Positions 1 through 7,813 of a DNA stretch of 35,660 nucleotides are shown one piece after another. A program made the translations under genes and the position numbers. Location of the stretch: contig SIBG01000041.1 in NCBI GenBank assembly GCA_009695305.1, positions 1 to 35,660 of the forward strand, given 5' to 3'. This stretch comes from Opitutus sp. GTDB taxonomy: Bacteria > Verrucomicrobiota > Verrucomicrobiia > Opitutales > Opitutaceae. The notes under the pieces were generated by a model. The model searched no databases, was not told where the DNA came from, and saw nothing but the letters and a program-made list of their open reading frames with translations. Positions within the stretch are counted from its first letter, which is position 1. Every line of letters starts with the position of its first letter.

Positions 1-176
1 AATTCCTTCATGCGTTTGGCCTCGTTGACGTCGAGTTGTCCGAACTGCCGCTTCCAACGGTGGAATGTGACCTCGGAGATATTATGCTCCTTGCACACTT
101 CCACGATGCTCTTGCCGCCGTCGGCTTCCCGCAAAATGCGGATCTTTTGCTCCGTCGCGTGGTGTTTTCCTTTCAT
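1..176 (-). CDS. IS3-family transposase OrfA, N-terminal part (cut by window edge)
   Basis: Fifty-eight codons are visible, starting with MKGKHHATEQKIRILREAD at position 176. This is the usual opening of IS3-family OrfA proteins: a basic N-terminus, then a helix-turn-helix around residues 15-45 (GKSIVEVCKEHNISEVTFHRW) that binds the IS ends, then an EAKRMKEL segment that normally leads into a leucine zipper. The reading frame is open to the window edge, with no visible defect. OrfB, which carries the DDE catalytic domain and is normally made by frameshifting, would lie beyond position 1. Whether the element is active cannot be judged. Confidence 0.85.
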   Translation of the reverse strand, partial: MKGKHHATEQKIRILREADGGKSIVEVCKEHNISEVTFHRWKRQFGQLDVNEAKRMKE

Positions 177-283
177 TCGCTGTGGGTCCGATACCCCGAA
201 GCTTGCTTCGGCTTGGTTGGACGGACGGGTTTAAGCGCGAATTGCATTATGGTCGGATGAGTTTGCGGCGGTCTTGTCAAATG

Positions 284-309
284 CCCCGGGGCTTGCCCCG
301 GGGATTTTT
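284..309 (+). terminator. GC-rich hairpin followed by a T-run, inside the IS leader
   Basis: Two CCCCGGGG arms (284-291, 296-303) separated by CTTG are followed on the plus strand by ATTTTTA, the form of a rho-independent terminator. It would stop plus-strand transcription leaving the IS toward the gene at 399. On the minus strand it lies in the orfA leader, where it could fold in the mRNA. Its function is inferred. Confidence 0.4.
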
Positions 310-398
310 ACGGTCTGGGCTCCTTTTAGGGCCGCAGACTAACCTCGCAAGTGGCCCGGATTTCGGGGGATCACCGCACCCCCCCAATCCCCACCCCC

Positions 399-959
399 AT
401 GAATGCTCTCCTCGCCCTCTGGTTGCCGATCCTGCTCAGCGCAGTGGTCGTGTTTGTGATTAGCTCCCTCGTCCACATGGTCTTCGAGTGGCACGCCGGG
501 GACTACAGTGGCCTCGCCAACGAAGACGCCGTGCGTGCGGCGATCCGCGCCGGCAATCCGGCACCCGGCCGTTATGTCATGCCGCATTGCGATGACATGA
601 AGGATATGGGTAGCGAAGCGATGTTGCAGAAATATCGCGATGGTCCGGTGGGGCACTTCACGCTCGGGCCGAACGGTGCGCCGAACATGGGCAAGCATCT
701 CGGCTCGTGGTTTGTCTGGACTCTGATCGTCGCGACGGTCGCAGCGTTTTTGGCGGTGCGGCTCCTCGGTCTTGACCACGCGCATGCCCGTGGCGCGGCC
801 AAACTGGTGGGCGCCGTCACGTTCATCGCCCACGGTTTCGGCACGGTCACCGAATCGATCTGGATGATGCGTCCGTGGTCATCGAGTGGGAAGTATCTCC
901 TCGACGCCGCGCTCTACGCCGTCGGTTCCGGCCTCGTCTTCCTGTGGCTCTGGCCCTGA
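399..959 (+). CDS. Conserved hypothetical membrane protein
   Basis: This 186-residue protein has no function I can name. A hydrophobic N-terminal segment (about residues 4-29) is followed by a soluble loop rich in charged and Pro/Gly residues (about 30-100, with WHAGDY, PAPGRYVMPHC and NMGK). Three further hydrophobic stretches follow at roughly 105-128, 138-155 and 167-186. I recall similar short four-helix proteins in Planctomycetes and Verrucomicrobia, but cannot confirm this. The start at 399 is preferred over an upstream ATG at 351, because the first membrane segment begins just after it and 351 would fall inside the IS end. Its native promoter has probably been displaced by the insertion. 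Confidence 0.75.
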   Translation: MNALLALWLPILLSAVVVFVISSLVHMVFEWHAGDYSGLANEDAVRAAIRAGNPAPGRYVMPHCDDMKDMGSEAMLQKYRDGPVGHFTLGPNGAPNMGKHLGSWFVWTLIVATVAAFLAVRLLGLDHAHARGAAKLVGAVTFIAHGFGTVTESIWMMRPWSSSGKYLLDAALYAVGSGLVFLWLWP

Positions 960-1076
960 AGCGGACTCATCTTCCCGGCGGACGGAAGGGCGAGGCCGAA
1001 AGGATACCAGGATTTGATGTTTACGTTCGCGCTCGCCGTCGACGCGCAACGCCCCAGATCGCCCGCGCCACGTCCC

Positions 1077-2666
1077 CTACTTCCCAGTCGCCAGCGCTTC
1101 GGCCCGCGCGTAGCGCGCGCGAAACTCCGCTCCCAGCGCGCTCGCCAGCGTCACCTCGTCCACTTTGCTTTTCGAGCCGAGCGCGGTTTTGACGACGCCG
1201 TTCACGCGCTCGTAGTCCACCGCCGACACGTCCTGCAATTCTGCCAGGGCCCGCGATTTCGCCGGCTCGGGCGCAACGTCGATCGCGCGCCACGCGGCGG
1301 TCAGTTCGGGATGCGCGTCGAGGCACATCACGCGGACGGCGAAAGCCAGCTCGCGAAACAACGCGCTCGTCCACGCCGGTTGATAGACCAGCGGGTCCGG
1401 ATCGGAAAACGGCGCGGCCTCCGGGTCACTCCGCAGCGGCTTCCACTCGGTGTGTTCATAAAAATCCTTTCGCACCGGCAGCCGGCGGAGCGCAAACCGC
1501 ACCGGCCCGCCCTCGGTGCCCGGTTTGAAATTCCACAGTTTCTGCGCATCGAGCGTCAGCGTATATTCGATGAAAAGTTCCGCCACCTCGTGGTGTGGTG
1601 CGCCCCGCAGCAACGCGATCGGATCGACCGAGTTGACGGTGCCGCCGCACGGCGTGACGAAGACCAGCCGCGGTGAGCCGCGTTTCGCGACGACCTCCGC
1701 CTGGGCCCGTCCGTAGAAGTCAATGCAGATGCCCGCCGCGCAGTCGCCCTGGGCCACGTCGATGGGCGGCTTTTGCGACGAATCGGTGAAGTAGCGGGCG
1801 TTGGCCGAGAGCAGTTGGATGAGCCTCATCCCCGCGAACCAGCCCTCGCGCACCGCCTGCGCCTCGTTCGCCCGACCGAGCACGGCGAGTCGCAGCTGCA
1901 TCTGCTGCTGGATGATGTTCTCGAACGCCTTCGCCATCGAGCTGCTCTTCGTCGGATCGGAGAGCGCCAGCGTGCCGGTGTAACGCGGATCGGTCAGGTC
2001 GCTCCACTCCTGCGGCGGCGCGAGGCCGAGCCGAGCCAGCGCGTCGGTGTTGTAGAGAATGCCGTAGCTGCTGATCACGTTGCCGAACCAACAGCCCGCC
2101 TCATCCCAATACTGCTCGCCGGTGAAGCGCTGGGGGATGACCGCATCGGTAAACCATTCCGGATGCGTGCGCCGCACGCGCGACGGCACGATGCGCCCGG
2201 CCTGGGCCTGGCGGACAAAATCGTAACTGCCGCCACCGAAGAATAGGTCGAGCCCGCAGCTCACCACCGACGCCAGAAATATTTCCCGCGCTTCGCGCAC
2301 CAGCGCCGGCGCAGCGGGGGCGAGTTTCGCCTCGGTGAATCCGCTCTGCACCTCGGCGCTCCACGGCTGCCCGAGCTTTCCCGTCCAGTGATGCTTAAAC
2401 GCCGCCACATATTCCGCTTCGAGGAACCGCGTGATGTCACTCGTGCCGCCAATCACGCGCCAGTCGAGGGCCACGGTCCGACCCGTGCGGGCGCGATACC
2501 AGTCGCGAAAGCCCCGCGCATACTCGGAACGGATCGCCTCGTTGTGCGGCGTGATGATGACGACGGTGTCGTCCGCCCGCTCCGTCGCAGGTTGCCGCGA
2601 GCGCAGCAAAAACGGCAATGCGACCGTCGCCACCAAGACGAGGAGAATGATGAGGCGTTTGAGCAT
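1077..2666 (-). CDS. Extracellular solute-binding protein of an ABC importer (iron/polyamine type)
   Basis: A protein of about 529 residues with an N-terminal signal or anchor segment (MLKRLIILLVLVATVALPFLL) and then a periplasmic-binding-protein fold opening with DTVVIITPHNEAIRSEYARGF. Phrases such as GILYNTDALARLGL, WSDLTDPRYTGTLALSDPTKSSS and an FGGGSYDF stretch are typical of AfuA/FbpA-like family 1 binding proteins for ferric iron or small organic ligands. It is longer than the usual 330-350 residues because of a C-terminal helical extension (about 390-529) rich in Arg, Ala and Glu. It follows an ATPase gene on the same strand with a gap of about 70 bases, so the two are probably co-transcribed. 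In-frame starts at 2687 and 2714 are possible. The ligand is unknown. Confidence 0.85.
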   Translation of the reverse strand: MLKRLIILLVLVATVALPFLLRSRQPATERADDTVVIITPHNEAIRSEYARGFRDWYRARTGRTVALDWRVIGGTSDITRFLEAEYVAAFKHHWTGKLGQPWSAEVQSGFTEAKLAPAAPALVREAREIFLASVVSCGLDLFFGGGSYDFVRQAQAGRIVPSRVRRTHPEWFTDAVIPQRFTGEQYWDEAGCWFGNVISSYGILYNTDALARLGLAPPQEWSDLTDPRYTGTLALSDPTKSSSMAKAFENIIQQQMQLRLAVLGRANEAQAVREGWFAGMRLIQLLSANARYFTDSSQKPPIDVAQGDCAAGICIDFYGRAQAEVVAKRGSPRLVFVTPCGGTVNSVDPIALLRGAPHHEVAELFIEYTLTLDAQKLWNFKPGTEGGPVRFALRRLPVRKDFYEHTEWKPLRSDPEAAPFSDPDPLVYQPAWTSALFRELAFAVRVMCLDAHPELTAAWRAIDVAPEPAKSRALAELQDVSAVDYERVNGVVKTALGSKSKVDEVTLASALGAEFRARYARAEALATGK

Positions 2667-2738
2667 TTTGGTTTTTGTCGGGCGCATGTCTGGCACGCGC
2701 CGCGGCGTCAGCAAGGCAGACGCCCCCCATTCATGGCG

Positions 2739-3809
2739 TCACTCCACCAGCACCACGACATCCTCCGGCGCCGCACTCGCGAACAACTCCCCGCGCGCCG
2801 ATTGATCGAGAAACCGCGGATTGAGTTCAAGGATGTTCAGCGTCAGCCCGCCAGTCACGAAATCGTATTGCGCGACCTCGCCCAGATAAACGGCCTCGCC
2901 GATGCGGCCCTTCACGGCATTGCGCGCCGGCGCCTCGCGGCTGAGCGTCCAGCATTCGGGCCGCACCGAAACCGTCACCGCCGTGCCGACGGCCGGGGTC
3001 GCCGCCGGATCGCCGAGCACACCCTCGAACCGTCCGACCGCGGTCTCGACCGTCGCCCGCCCGCCGCCAGCGGAGACGATTTTTCCGGCGATGAAATCGG
3101 TCTCCCCAATAAAATTTGCGACGAGTTTGCACACCGGACGCTTGTAGACTTCGCGGGGTGAGCCCACCTGCCGGATGCGACCGCCGTCGAGAATCGCCAT
3201 GCGATCCGAAATGGAGAGTGCCTCCTTTTGGTCATGCGTCACGTAGACCGTCGTCAACTTGAACTCCTGGCACACCCGCCGGATTTCCGCGCGCATTTCG
3301 AGTCGGAGTTTCGCGTCGAGATTCGAAAGCGGCTCGTCCAGCAGCAGGCAGCGCGGCCGGATCACGAGCGCCCGCGCCAACGCCACCCGCTGCTGCTGAC
3401 CACCGGAAAGCTGGTTCGGCCGCCGCTCGGCATACGACTCCATGCGGACCGACTCCAGCGCCTCACCCACGCGGCGCTTGATCTCATCCTTCGCGACCCT
3501 TCGTTCTTCGAGGCCGAACGCCACGTTTTGCGCCACGGTCATGTGCGGCCAGAGTGCATAACTTTGAAACATCATGCCCGTGTTCCGCTTGTGCGGCGCG
3601 AGCCGGGTGACGTCCTCGTCGCCGAAAAAAATCTGCCCCTCATCCGGAATGTAGAATCCGGCCAGGCTCCGGAGCAACGTCGTCTTGCCGCAACCGCTCG
3701 GCCCCAGCAGAAAAAACAGCTCGCCCGGCGCGATGGTGAGATCGAGCTGATGCAGCGCCGTGACCGTCCCGAAGCGTTTCGTCAGTTGCTGGATGCGAAT
3801 GGAAATCAT
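2739..3809 (-). CDS. ABC transporter ATP-binding protein (Fe3+/spermidine/putrescine import class)
   Basis: A 356-residue ATPase powering import of a substrate captured by the downstream binding protein. Walker A is GPSGCGKT (residues 36-43), the Q-loop lies in MMFQSYALWPHMT, the signature is LSGGQQQR, Walker B is LLLDEPLSNLD and the H-loop is VYVTHD. The last 100 residues form a TOBE-type domain (GRATVETAVGRFEG...VSVRPE), as in FbpC, PotA and MalK. The start at 3809 (MISIRIQQLTKRFG) fits the family; the frame is open further upstream, but that part shows no homology. No permease gene is next to this pair, so the complete transporter must use a permease encoded elsewhere or lost. Confidence 0.92.
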   Translation of the reverse strand: MISIRIQQLTKRFGTVTALHQLDLTIAPGELFFLLGPSGCGKTTLLRSLAGFYIPDEGQIFFGDEDVTRLAPHKRNTGMMFQSYALWPHMTVAQNVAFGLEERRVAKDEIKRRVGEALESVRMESYAERRPNQLSGGQQQRVALARALVIRPRCLLLDEPLSNLDAKLRLEMRAEIRRVCQEFKLTTVYVTHDQKEALSISDRMAILDGGRIRQVGSPREVYKRPVCKLVANFIGETDFIAGKIVSAGGGRATVETAVGRFEGVLGDPAATPAVGTAVTVSVRPECWTLSREAPARNAVKGRIGEAVYLGEVAQYDFVTGGLTLNILELNPRFLDQSARGELFASAAPEDVVVLVE

Positions 3810-3960
3810 GCGGTGCGCGAGAGCCGGTGGCCGAGGCAAGGTTTCGCTGCTGGCATAGTCAAAAGAATTAGCCGTCATCGACCTCCCGCACGGTCGCCAA
3901 GGTCGCAATAGGCAAACTGAAACCATCGCCGCGACCCTCGCGTCCGCTGCGCGAAGAAGG

Positions 3961-3984
3961 CCAGCCGGCATCAGCGTCGGCTGG
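3961..3984. repeat. Inverted repeat (7-bp arms) between divergent genes
   Basis: CCAGCCG at 3961-3967 is mirrored by CGGCTGG at 3978-3984 around a 10-base loop. A second imperfect palindrome (CCGGGA...TCCCGG) lies about 35 bases further on. Neither has a T-run. They sit in the 260-base gap between the ABC ATPase and the lipoprotein gene, which otherwise shows only a weak minus-strand TTGACT about 45 bases upstream of the ATPase start. Confidence 0.4.
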
Positions 3985-4069
3985 ACATCCGGGCGGACCG
4001 CGCTATCCGAGAGGGTAGCCGGGATCATCGTCCCGGGCGTCACGTCCACCCGCCACTGCCCTGCTCCCC

Positions 4070-4348
4070 ATGAAAAAGCTGCCCTCCCCTTGGATGCTTC
4101 TCGCCGCCGTTTCGCTTCTCGGTGGCGCCTGCTCAACCGTGCAAACCGCCCCTCCGCTGACCATCGATGGCAAGGTCGCCACCACGGAATACAAATACGT
4201 GAAGGTCACCGGCAGCCTCATTCCCGTCCGCGTGCCAATTGATCCGAGCGTCCGCCCACTCGTGAACGCGAATCCCGTGACAAATATTTCCGCGGAGGAT
4301 TTCGAAAAGATCGTGGCCCGCGGTCAGACCAACTCGTCGGGCCGCTGA
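4070..4348 (+). CDS. Small predicted lipoprotein
   Basis: A 92-residue protein with a lipoprotein signal: positive n-region MKK, hydrophobic core WMLLAAVSLL and lipobox LGGAC (Cys21). The mature part is about 70 residues, with a hydrophilic VTGSLIPVRVPID segment and a C-terminal NISAEDFEKIVARGQ helix. It should be anchored in the inner or outer membrane. I do not recognise a family. It is divergent from the ABC genes and lies 120 bases before the hypoxanthine phosphoribosyltransferase gene on the same strand, with no sign of shared function. Confidence 0.75.
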   Translation: MKKLPSPWMLLAAVSLLGGACSTVQTAPPLTIDGKVATTEYKYVKVTGSLIPVRVPIDPSVRPLVNANPVTNISAEDFEKIVARGQTNSSGR

Positions 4349-4468
4349 CGGTTTTGGGCACTCGCCCCCGGCAGTGGTTTCCCCCAGTCTGCCCCGCGGA
4401 GAAATTCCGACCGCCCGGCAAGGATCGGATTGCATCCCGCCCGGGCGTTTGTCTCGCTGCCCCAGCCC

Positions 4469-5035
4469 ATGGCCACTTCCAAAAAAACCGCTGTCAGCCA
4501 CCCTGATTGCGAGTGCGTGCTCCTCACCGAGGCGCAAATCCGCCGCCGCGTGAAATCGCTCGGCCGCCAGCTGAAAAAAATCTACGGGCAGGACGAGTTT
4601 ACCGTCGTGGCCATCATGAACGGCGCGATTCTGTTCACGGCCGACCTGCTGCGCCAGGTGGACAACCCCGTCCGCCTCGACTGCATCCGCATCTCCAGCT
4701 ACGGCAGCGGCACCGAGTCCCACGGCGTGCCGAAGCTCATCCACGGTCTCACGCTCGACATCGCCGGCCGTCACGTGCTCATCGTCGACGACATCCTCGA
4801 CACCGGCAAAACGCTGTCGCTGCTCTCCGACATGATCCGCGGCCTGCGGCCCGCCAGCCTGCGCGTGTGCGTGTTGCTCGACAAAAAGGGCCGCCGTCAA
4901 GTGCCGTTCGAAGCCGATCTCGTGGGCTTTGAGATTCCCGACAAATTCGTGGTCGGCTACGGCCTCGATTTCGCCGAGCGCTACCGCAACCTCACGAACA
5001 TCGGCGTGCTCAAGCCCGCACGGCAGAAACCCTAG
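4469..5035 (+). CDS. hpt: Hypoxanthine phosphoribosyltransferase
   Basis: A 188-residue purine salvage enzyme that joins hypoxanthine (and usually guanine) to PRPP, giving IMP or GMP in the cytoplasm. The PRPP-binding loop is VDDILDTGKT (residues 106-115). Other family marks are AIMNGAILFTADLLRQ (about 48-63), RISSYGSGTES around the flexible active-site loop, and LVGFEIPDKFVVGYGLDFAERYRNL near the C-terminus, which contacts the base. Met at 4469 (MATSKKTAV) is chosen because the upstream in-frame Met at 4430 adds residues not seen in the family. The gene converges with uvrB across a 69-base gap. Confidence 0.95.
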   Translation: MATSKKTAVSHPDCECVLLTEAQIRRRVKSLGRQLKKIYGQDEFTVVAIMNGAILFTADLLRQVDNPVRLDCIRISSYGSGTESHGVPKLIHGLTLDIAGRHVLIVDDILDTGKTLSLLSDMIRGLRPASLRVCVLLDKKGRRQVPFEADLVGFEIPDKFVVGYGLDFAERYRNLTNIGVLKPARQKP

Positions 5036-5055
5036 CCGCCGGCGGGCGGAGGGAG

Positions 5056-5084
5056 CGTCGGATTCCGCCTGAAGGCGACCGACG
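5056..5084. repeat. Compound hairpin between convergent hpt and uvrB
   Basis: Outer arms CGTCGG (5056-5061) and CCGACG (5079-5084) enclose inner arms CGCCT (5066-5070) and AGGCG (5073-5077). There is no T-run on either strand, so it is not a standard intrinsic terminator. It may slow polymerases between the convergent genes, or be a short REP-like unit. Confidence 0.4.
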
Positions 5085-5104
5085 AGCAACGAAGGCTGGA
5101 ACCG

Positions 5105-7141
5105 TCAGCGCCCCGCCACCCGCCCGCGACCGGATTTCCGCTCCGGATACTCCTTCGGCACCCGTGCTTTCGCGGCCTTCCGGTAGTCACCCGATTTCAA
5201 GGAATTGATCTGGTCCCGCAGCAACGCGGCGCGTTCGAACTCGAGCTTGCCGGCCGCCTCCTGCATTTCCTCCTCCAACTCGGCGATGACCGCGGCAACA
5301 TCGTCGGCGTTTTCGGCCACGATGGACTCGGTATCGCGTTCGCCCGAGCCGTCGTAAGTGTGCAGGCTCGCCTGCGCCGAGCGGATGACGCTGCGCGGCG
5401 TGATCCCGTGGGCGGCATTGTAGGCGAGCTGCTTTTCGCGGCGATGGGCCACGGTCGCCATCGTTCGCTTGATCGACTGGGTGAGATTGTCCGCGTAGAA
5501 AATAACCCGGCCCTTCTCGTGCCGCGCCGCGCGGCCGGCGGTCTGGATGAGACTCGTCTCGCTGCGGAGAAAGCCCTCCTTGTCGGCATCGAGAATTGCC
5601 ACGAGCGCCACTTCGGGCAGATCGAGCCCTTCGCGCAGCAGATTGATCCCGATGAGCGCATCAAAGTTTCCGAGCCGCAGATTGCGCAAAATCTCCACGC
5701 GCTCGATCGCGTCGATATCCGAATGCAGATACTCCACGCGAATCTTCGCCTCGCGCAGATAGCTCGTGAGATCCTCGGACAACCGCTTCGTCAGCGTCGT
5801 CACGAGCACGCGCTCGCCCGCGGCGGCGGCGCGCTTGATCTCACCGATCAAGTCTTCGACCTGCCCTTTCGTCGGTCGCAGCGTGATCTCCGGATCAAGC
5901 AGCCCCGTCGGCCGGATGAGTTGCTCGGCGATGACGGCCGACTGCTTTAGTTCAAACTCCGCCGGCGTCGCCGAGACATAGAGCGTCTGGCCGGTCACCT
6001 GTTGAAATTCCTCAAAGCTTTGCGGCCGGTTGTCGAGCGCTGAGGGCAGCCGGAAGCCAAAATTCACGAGCGTGGTTTTGCGCGCCTTGTCGCCATTGAA
6101 CATCCCACCAATCTGCGGGACGGTCGCATGGCTTTCGTCGATCATCACCAGGAAATCCTTGGCGAAAAAATCGATCAAGCAGAACGGCCGGTCTCCCGCC
6201 TTCCGGCTCGTGAGATGGCGCGAGTAGTTTTCGATCCCGCTGCAAAACCCCATTTCCTGCAGCATCTCCAAGTCGTAGTTCGTCCGCAGCCGGATGCGCT
6301 GCGCCTCGAGATACTGGCCGCTCTGTTCGAAGAAGGCCACCCGCTCGTCCAACTCCGTGCGAATCGCCTTGATGGCGGGCTCGAGTTTCCCCCGGCTCGT
6401 CACATATTGATTCGCTGGATAGAGGTCGAAATGATCGAGCGGGCGCAACACCTCGCCCGTAAGCGGATCGAACTCGCTCAGTCCGTCCACGTCGTCGCCG
6501 AAAAATTCCACGCGCAGCCCATGCTCCAGATAGGACGGCATCACGTCGACGACGTCGCCCCGCACGCGAAAGCGCCCGGGCTTCAGCTCGTAGTCGTTCC
6601 GCTCGTAGAGGTTGTCCACGAGCCGCTCGAGCAGCCGGTTCCGGCCGAACGCCTCACCGCGCCGCAACGGGATGCGCATCGCGGCAAACTCCTCGGGTGA
6701 ACCGAGACCGTAGATGCACGAGACACTCGCCACCACGATCACATCCCGGCGCGATACCAGCGAACTCGTCGTCGACATGCGCAGGCGCTCGAGCTCCTTG
6801 TTCCGCGAGGAATCCTTTTCAATGAAGGTGTCGCTGGACGCGATGTAGGCCTCGGGTTGGTAGTAATCGTAGTAGCTGACGAAGTATTCGACCGCGTTCT
6901 CGGGGAAAAAGTTTTTGAACTCCGAGTAAAGCTGGGCGGCGAGCGTCTTGTTGTGCGAGACGATCAAGGTCGGTCGCTCACACTGCGCGATGACGTTGGC
7001 CATCGTGAACGTCTTCCCCGAGCCCGTAACGCCGAGCAACGTCTGGTAACGGTTCCCGGCGCGCACCGACGCCACGAGCTGCTCGATCGCCTGCGGCTGG
7101 TCACCCATCGGCCGATAGTCGGAGGCGAGTTTGAAGAGCAT
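5105..7141 (-). CDS. uvrB: Excinuclease ABC subunit UvrB
   Basis: A 678-residue helicase-like core of nucleotide excision repair. With UvrA it scans DNA, verifies the lesion by strand opening, and loads UvrC for incision. Walker A is GVTGSGKT (residues 37-44). The beta-hairpin that probes the strand is seen in [19 protein letters not shown], helicase motif II in [10 protein letters not shown], and later motifs in [21 protein letters not shown] and [16 protein letters not shown]-terminal UVR domain ([20 protein letters not shown], about 615-655) binds UvrC and UvrA. Length and start match the family. The gene ends in a basic tail ([10 protein letters not shown]). Only 3 bases separate it from the HAD gene upstream. 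Confidence 0.97.
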   Translation of the reverse strand: MLFKLASDYRPMGDQPQAIEQLVASVRAGNRYQTLLGVTGSGKTFTMANVIAQCERPTLIVSHNKTLAAQLYSEFKNFFPENAVEYFVSYYDYYQPEAYIASSDTFIEKDSSRNKELERLRMSTTSSLVSRRDVIVVASVSCIYGLGSPEEFAAMRIPLRRGEAFGRNRLLERLVDNLYERNDYELKPGRFRVRGDVVDVMPSYLEHGLRVEFFGDDVDGLSEFDPLTGEVLRPLDHFDLYPANQYVTSRGKLEPAIKAIRTELDERVAFFEQSGQYLEAQRIRLRTNYDLEMLQEMGFCSGIENYSRHLTSRKAGDRPFCLIDFFAKDFLVMIDESHATVPQIGGMFNGDKARKTTLVNFGFRLPSALDNRPQSFEEFQQVTGQTLYVSATPAEFELKQSAVIAEQLIRPTGLLDPEITLRPTKGQVEDLIGEIKRAAAAGERVLVTTLTKRLSEDLTSYLREAKIRVEYLHSDIDAIERVEILRNLRLGNFDALIGINLLREGLDLPEVALVAILDADKEGFLRSETSLIQTAGRAARHEKGRVIFYADNLTQSIKRTMATVAHRREKQLAYNAAHGITPRSVIRSAQASLHTYDGSGERDTESIVAENADDVAAVIAELEEEMQEAAGKLEFERAALLRDQINSLKSGDYRKAAKARVPKEYPERKSGRGRVAGR

Positions 7142-7144
7142 TGG

Positions 7145-7813
7145 CTAACCGAAAACCAACGCCTGCAAATCCGCAACTGTGAGCTCGTCGAGCCGGTGCA
7201 CCACGCGGTGGACCTGGGGCTGGAGGTCGCCGAGCGCATGCGTCGTCGCCACACCCACGACCTTCATGCCCCCGGCGTGCCCGGCCGCGATCCCGGCGAG
7301 CGCATCCTCAAACACCACGCAATGCCGCGGCGCCCGCGCGATCTTCGCCGCCGCTTTCAGAAAGACATCCGGGTGCGGTTTTCCGTGGGTTACGTCCTCC
7401 GCCGTCACCATCCCGTCAAACATGGCCTCGAAACCGAGCACGTGCAGAATCGTCGTGATATTCTCGCGATGCGTCGAGGAGCCGATGCAGCTCGGGATCC
7501 CCGCCTCGCGCAGCCGCACCAAAAACTCCCGCACACCCGGCAGCGCGTTCAGCCCGCGCTCGACGACGATGTCACGGTAGAGCGCCTCCTTGCGCAACGA
7601 GAGTCGGCGCACCTCCGCGGTTTCATTGGCCCACTTCAGCAGATTTGGGATGATCCATTCATTCTTCTTGCCGAAACCCGCTTTGAAATGGCCGTCCGGC
7701 AGTGGACGCCGCTCTTCCCGGGCCAACCGCTCCCAGCTCTCCTCGTGCTGTCGCGAGGAATCGATGATGACGCCGTCCCAATCGAAGATAATGCCGAGTT
7801 TTTCCGTGCTCAT
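7145..7813 (-). CDS. HAD-superfamily phosphatase, beta-phosphoglucomutase-like
   Basis: A 222-residue haloacid dehalogenase-type hydrolase. The nucleophile motif I is FDWDGVIIDSS (Asp11 nucleophile, Asp13 acid/base), motif II is in IGSSTHREN, motif III Lys is in HGKPHPDVF, and motif IV is VVFEDALAGIAAG. An alpha-helical cap (about residues 20-95) marks subclass IA, with relatives acting on sugar phosphates or phosphoglycolate. The substrate cannot be told from sequence. The start ATG follows directly after the TAG of the upstream gene, and uvrB follows 3 bases after its stop, so these three genes probably share a transcript. Confidence 0.9.
   Translation of the reverse strand: MSTEKLGIIFDWDGVIIDSSRQHEESWERLAREERRPLPDGHFKAGFGKKNEWIIPNLLKWANETAEVRRLSLRKEALYRDIVVERGLNALPGVREFLVRLREAGIPSCIGSSTHRENITTILHVLGFEAMFDGMVTAEDVTHGKPHPDVFLKAAAKIARAPRHCVVFEDALAGIAAGHAGGMKVVGVATTHALGDLQPQVHRVVHRLDELTVADLQALVFG

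Larger units (their letters stand above)
1..378 (-). mobile_element. Left-end part of an IS3-family insertion sequence, continuing off the window
   Basis: The segment holds the 5' part of an IS3-type orfA on the minus strand and its upstream leader. Read on the minus strand, a terminal TG at 378-377 is followed by a stretch resembling the start of the element at 35507, including a shared GTTAG-TC-GC-GC core. That comparison sets the boundary at about 378; it is inferred, because the other end and any target duplication lie outside. The leader holds two hairpins: 7-bp arms at about 198-213 and CCCCGGGG arms at 284-291 and 296-303. The element ends only about 20 bases before the start codon of the next gene. 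Confidence 0.65.

Noticed and set aside
1021..1076. Possible small gene between the hypothetical membrane protein and the binding-protein gene
   Set aside because: The frames are Arg-rich shadows of the binding-protein C-terminus; nothing family-like is visible.
3842..3867. TTGACT on the minus strand as promoter of the ABC genes
   Set aside because: No acceptable -10 hexamer at 16-18 bases; left as a note in the intergenic repeat entry only.
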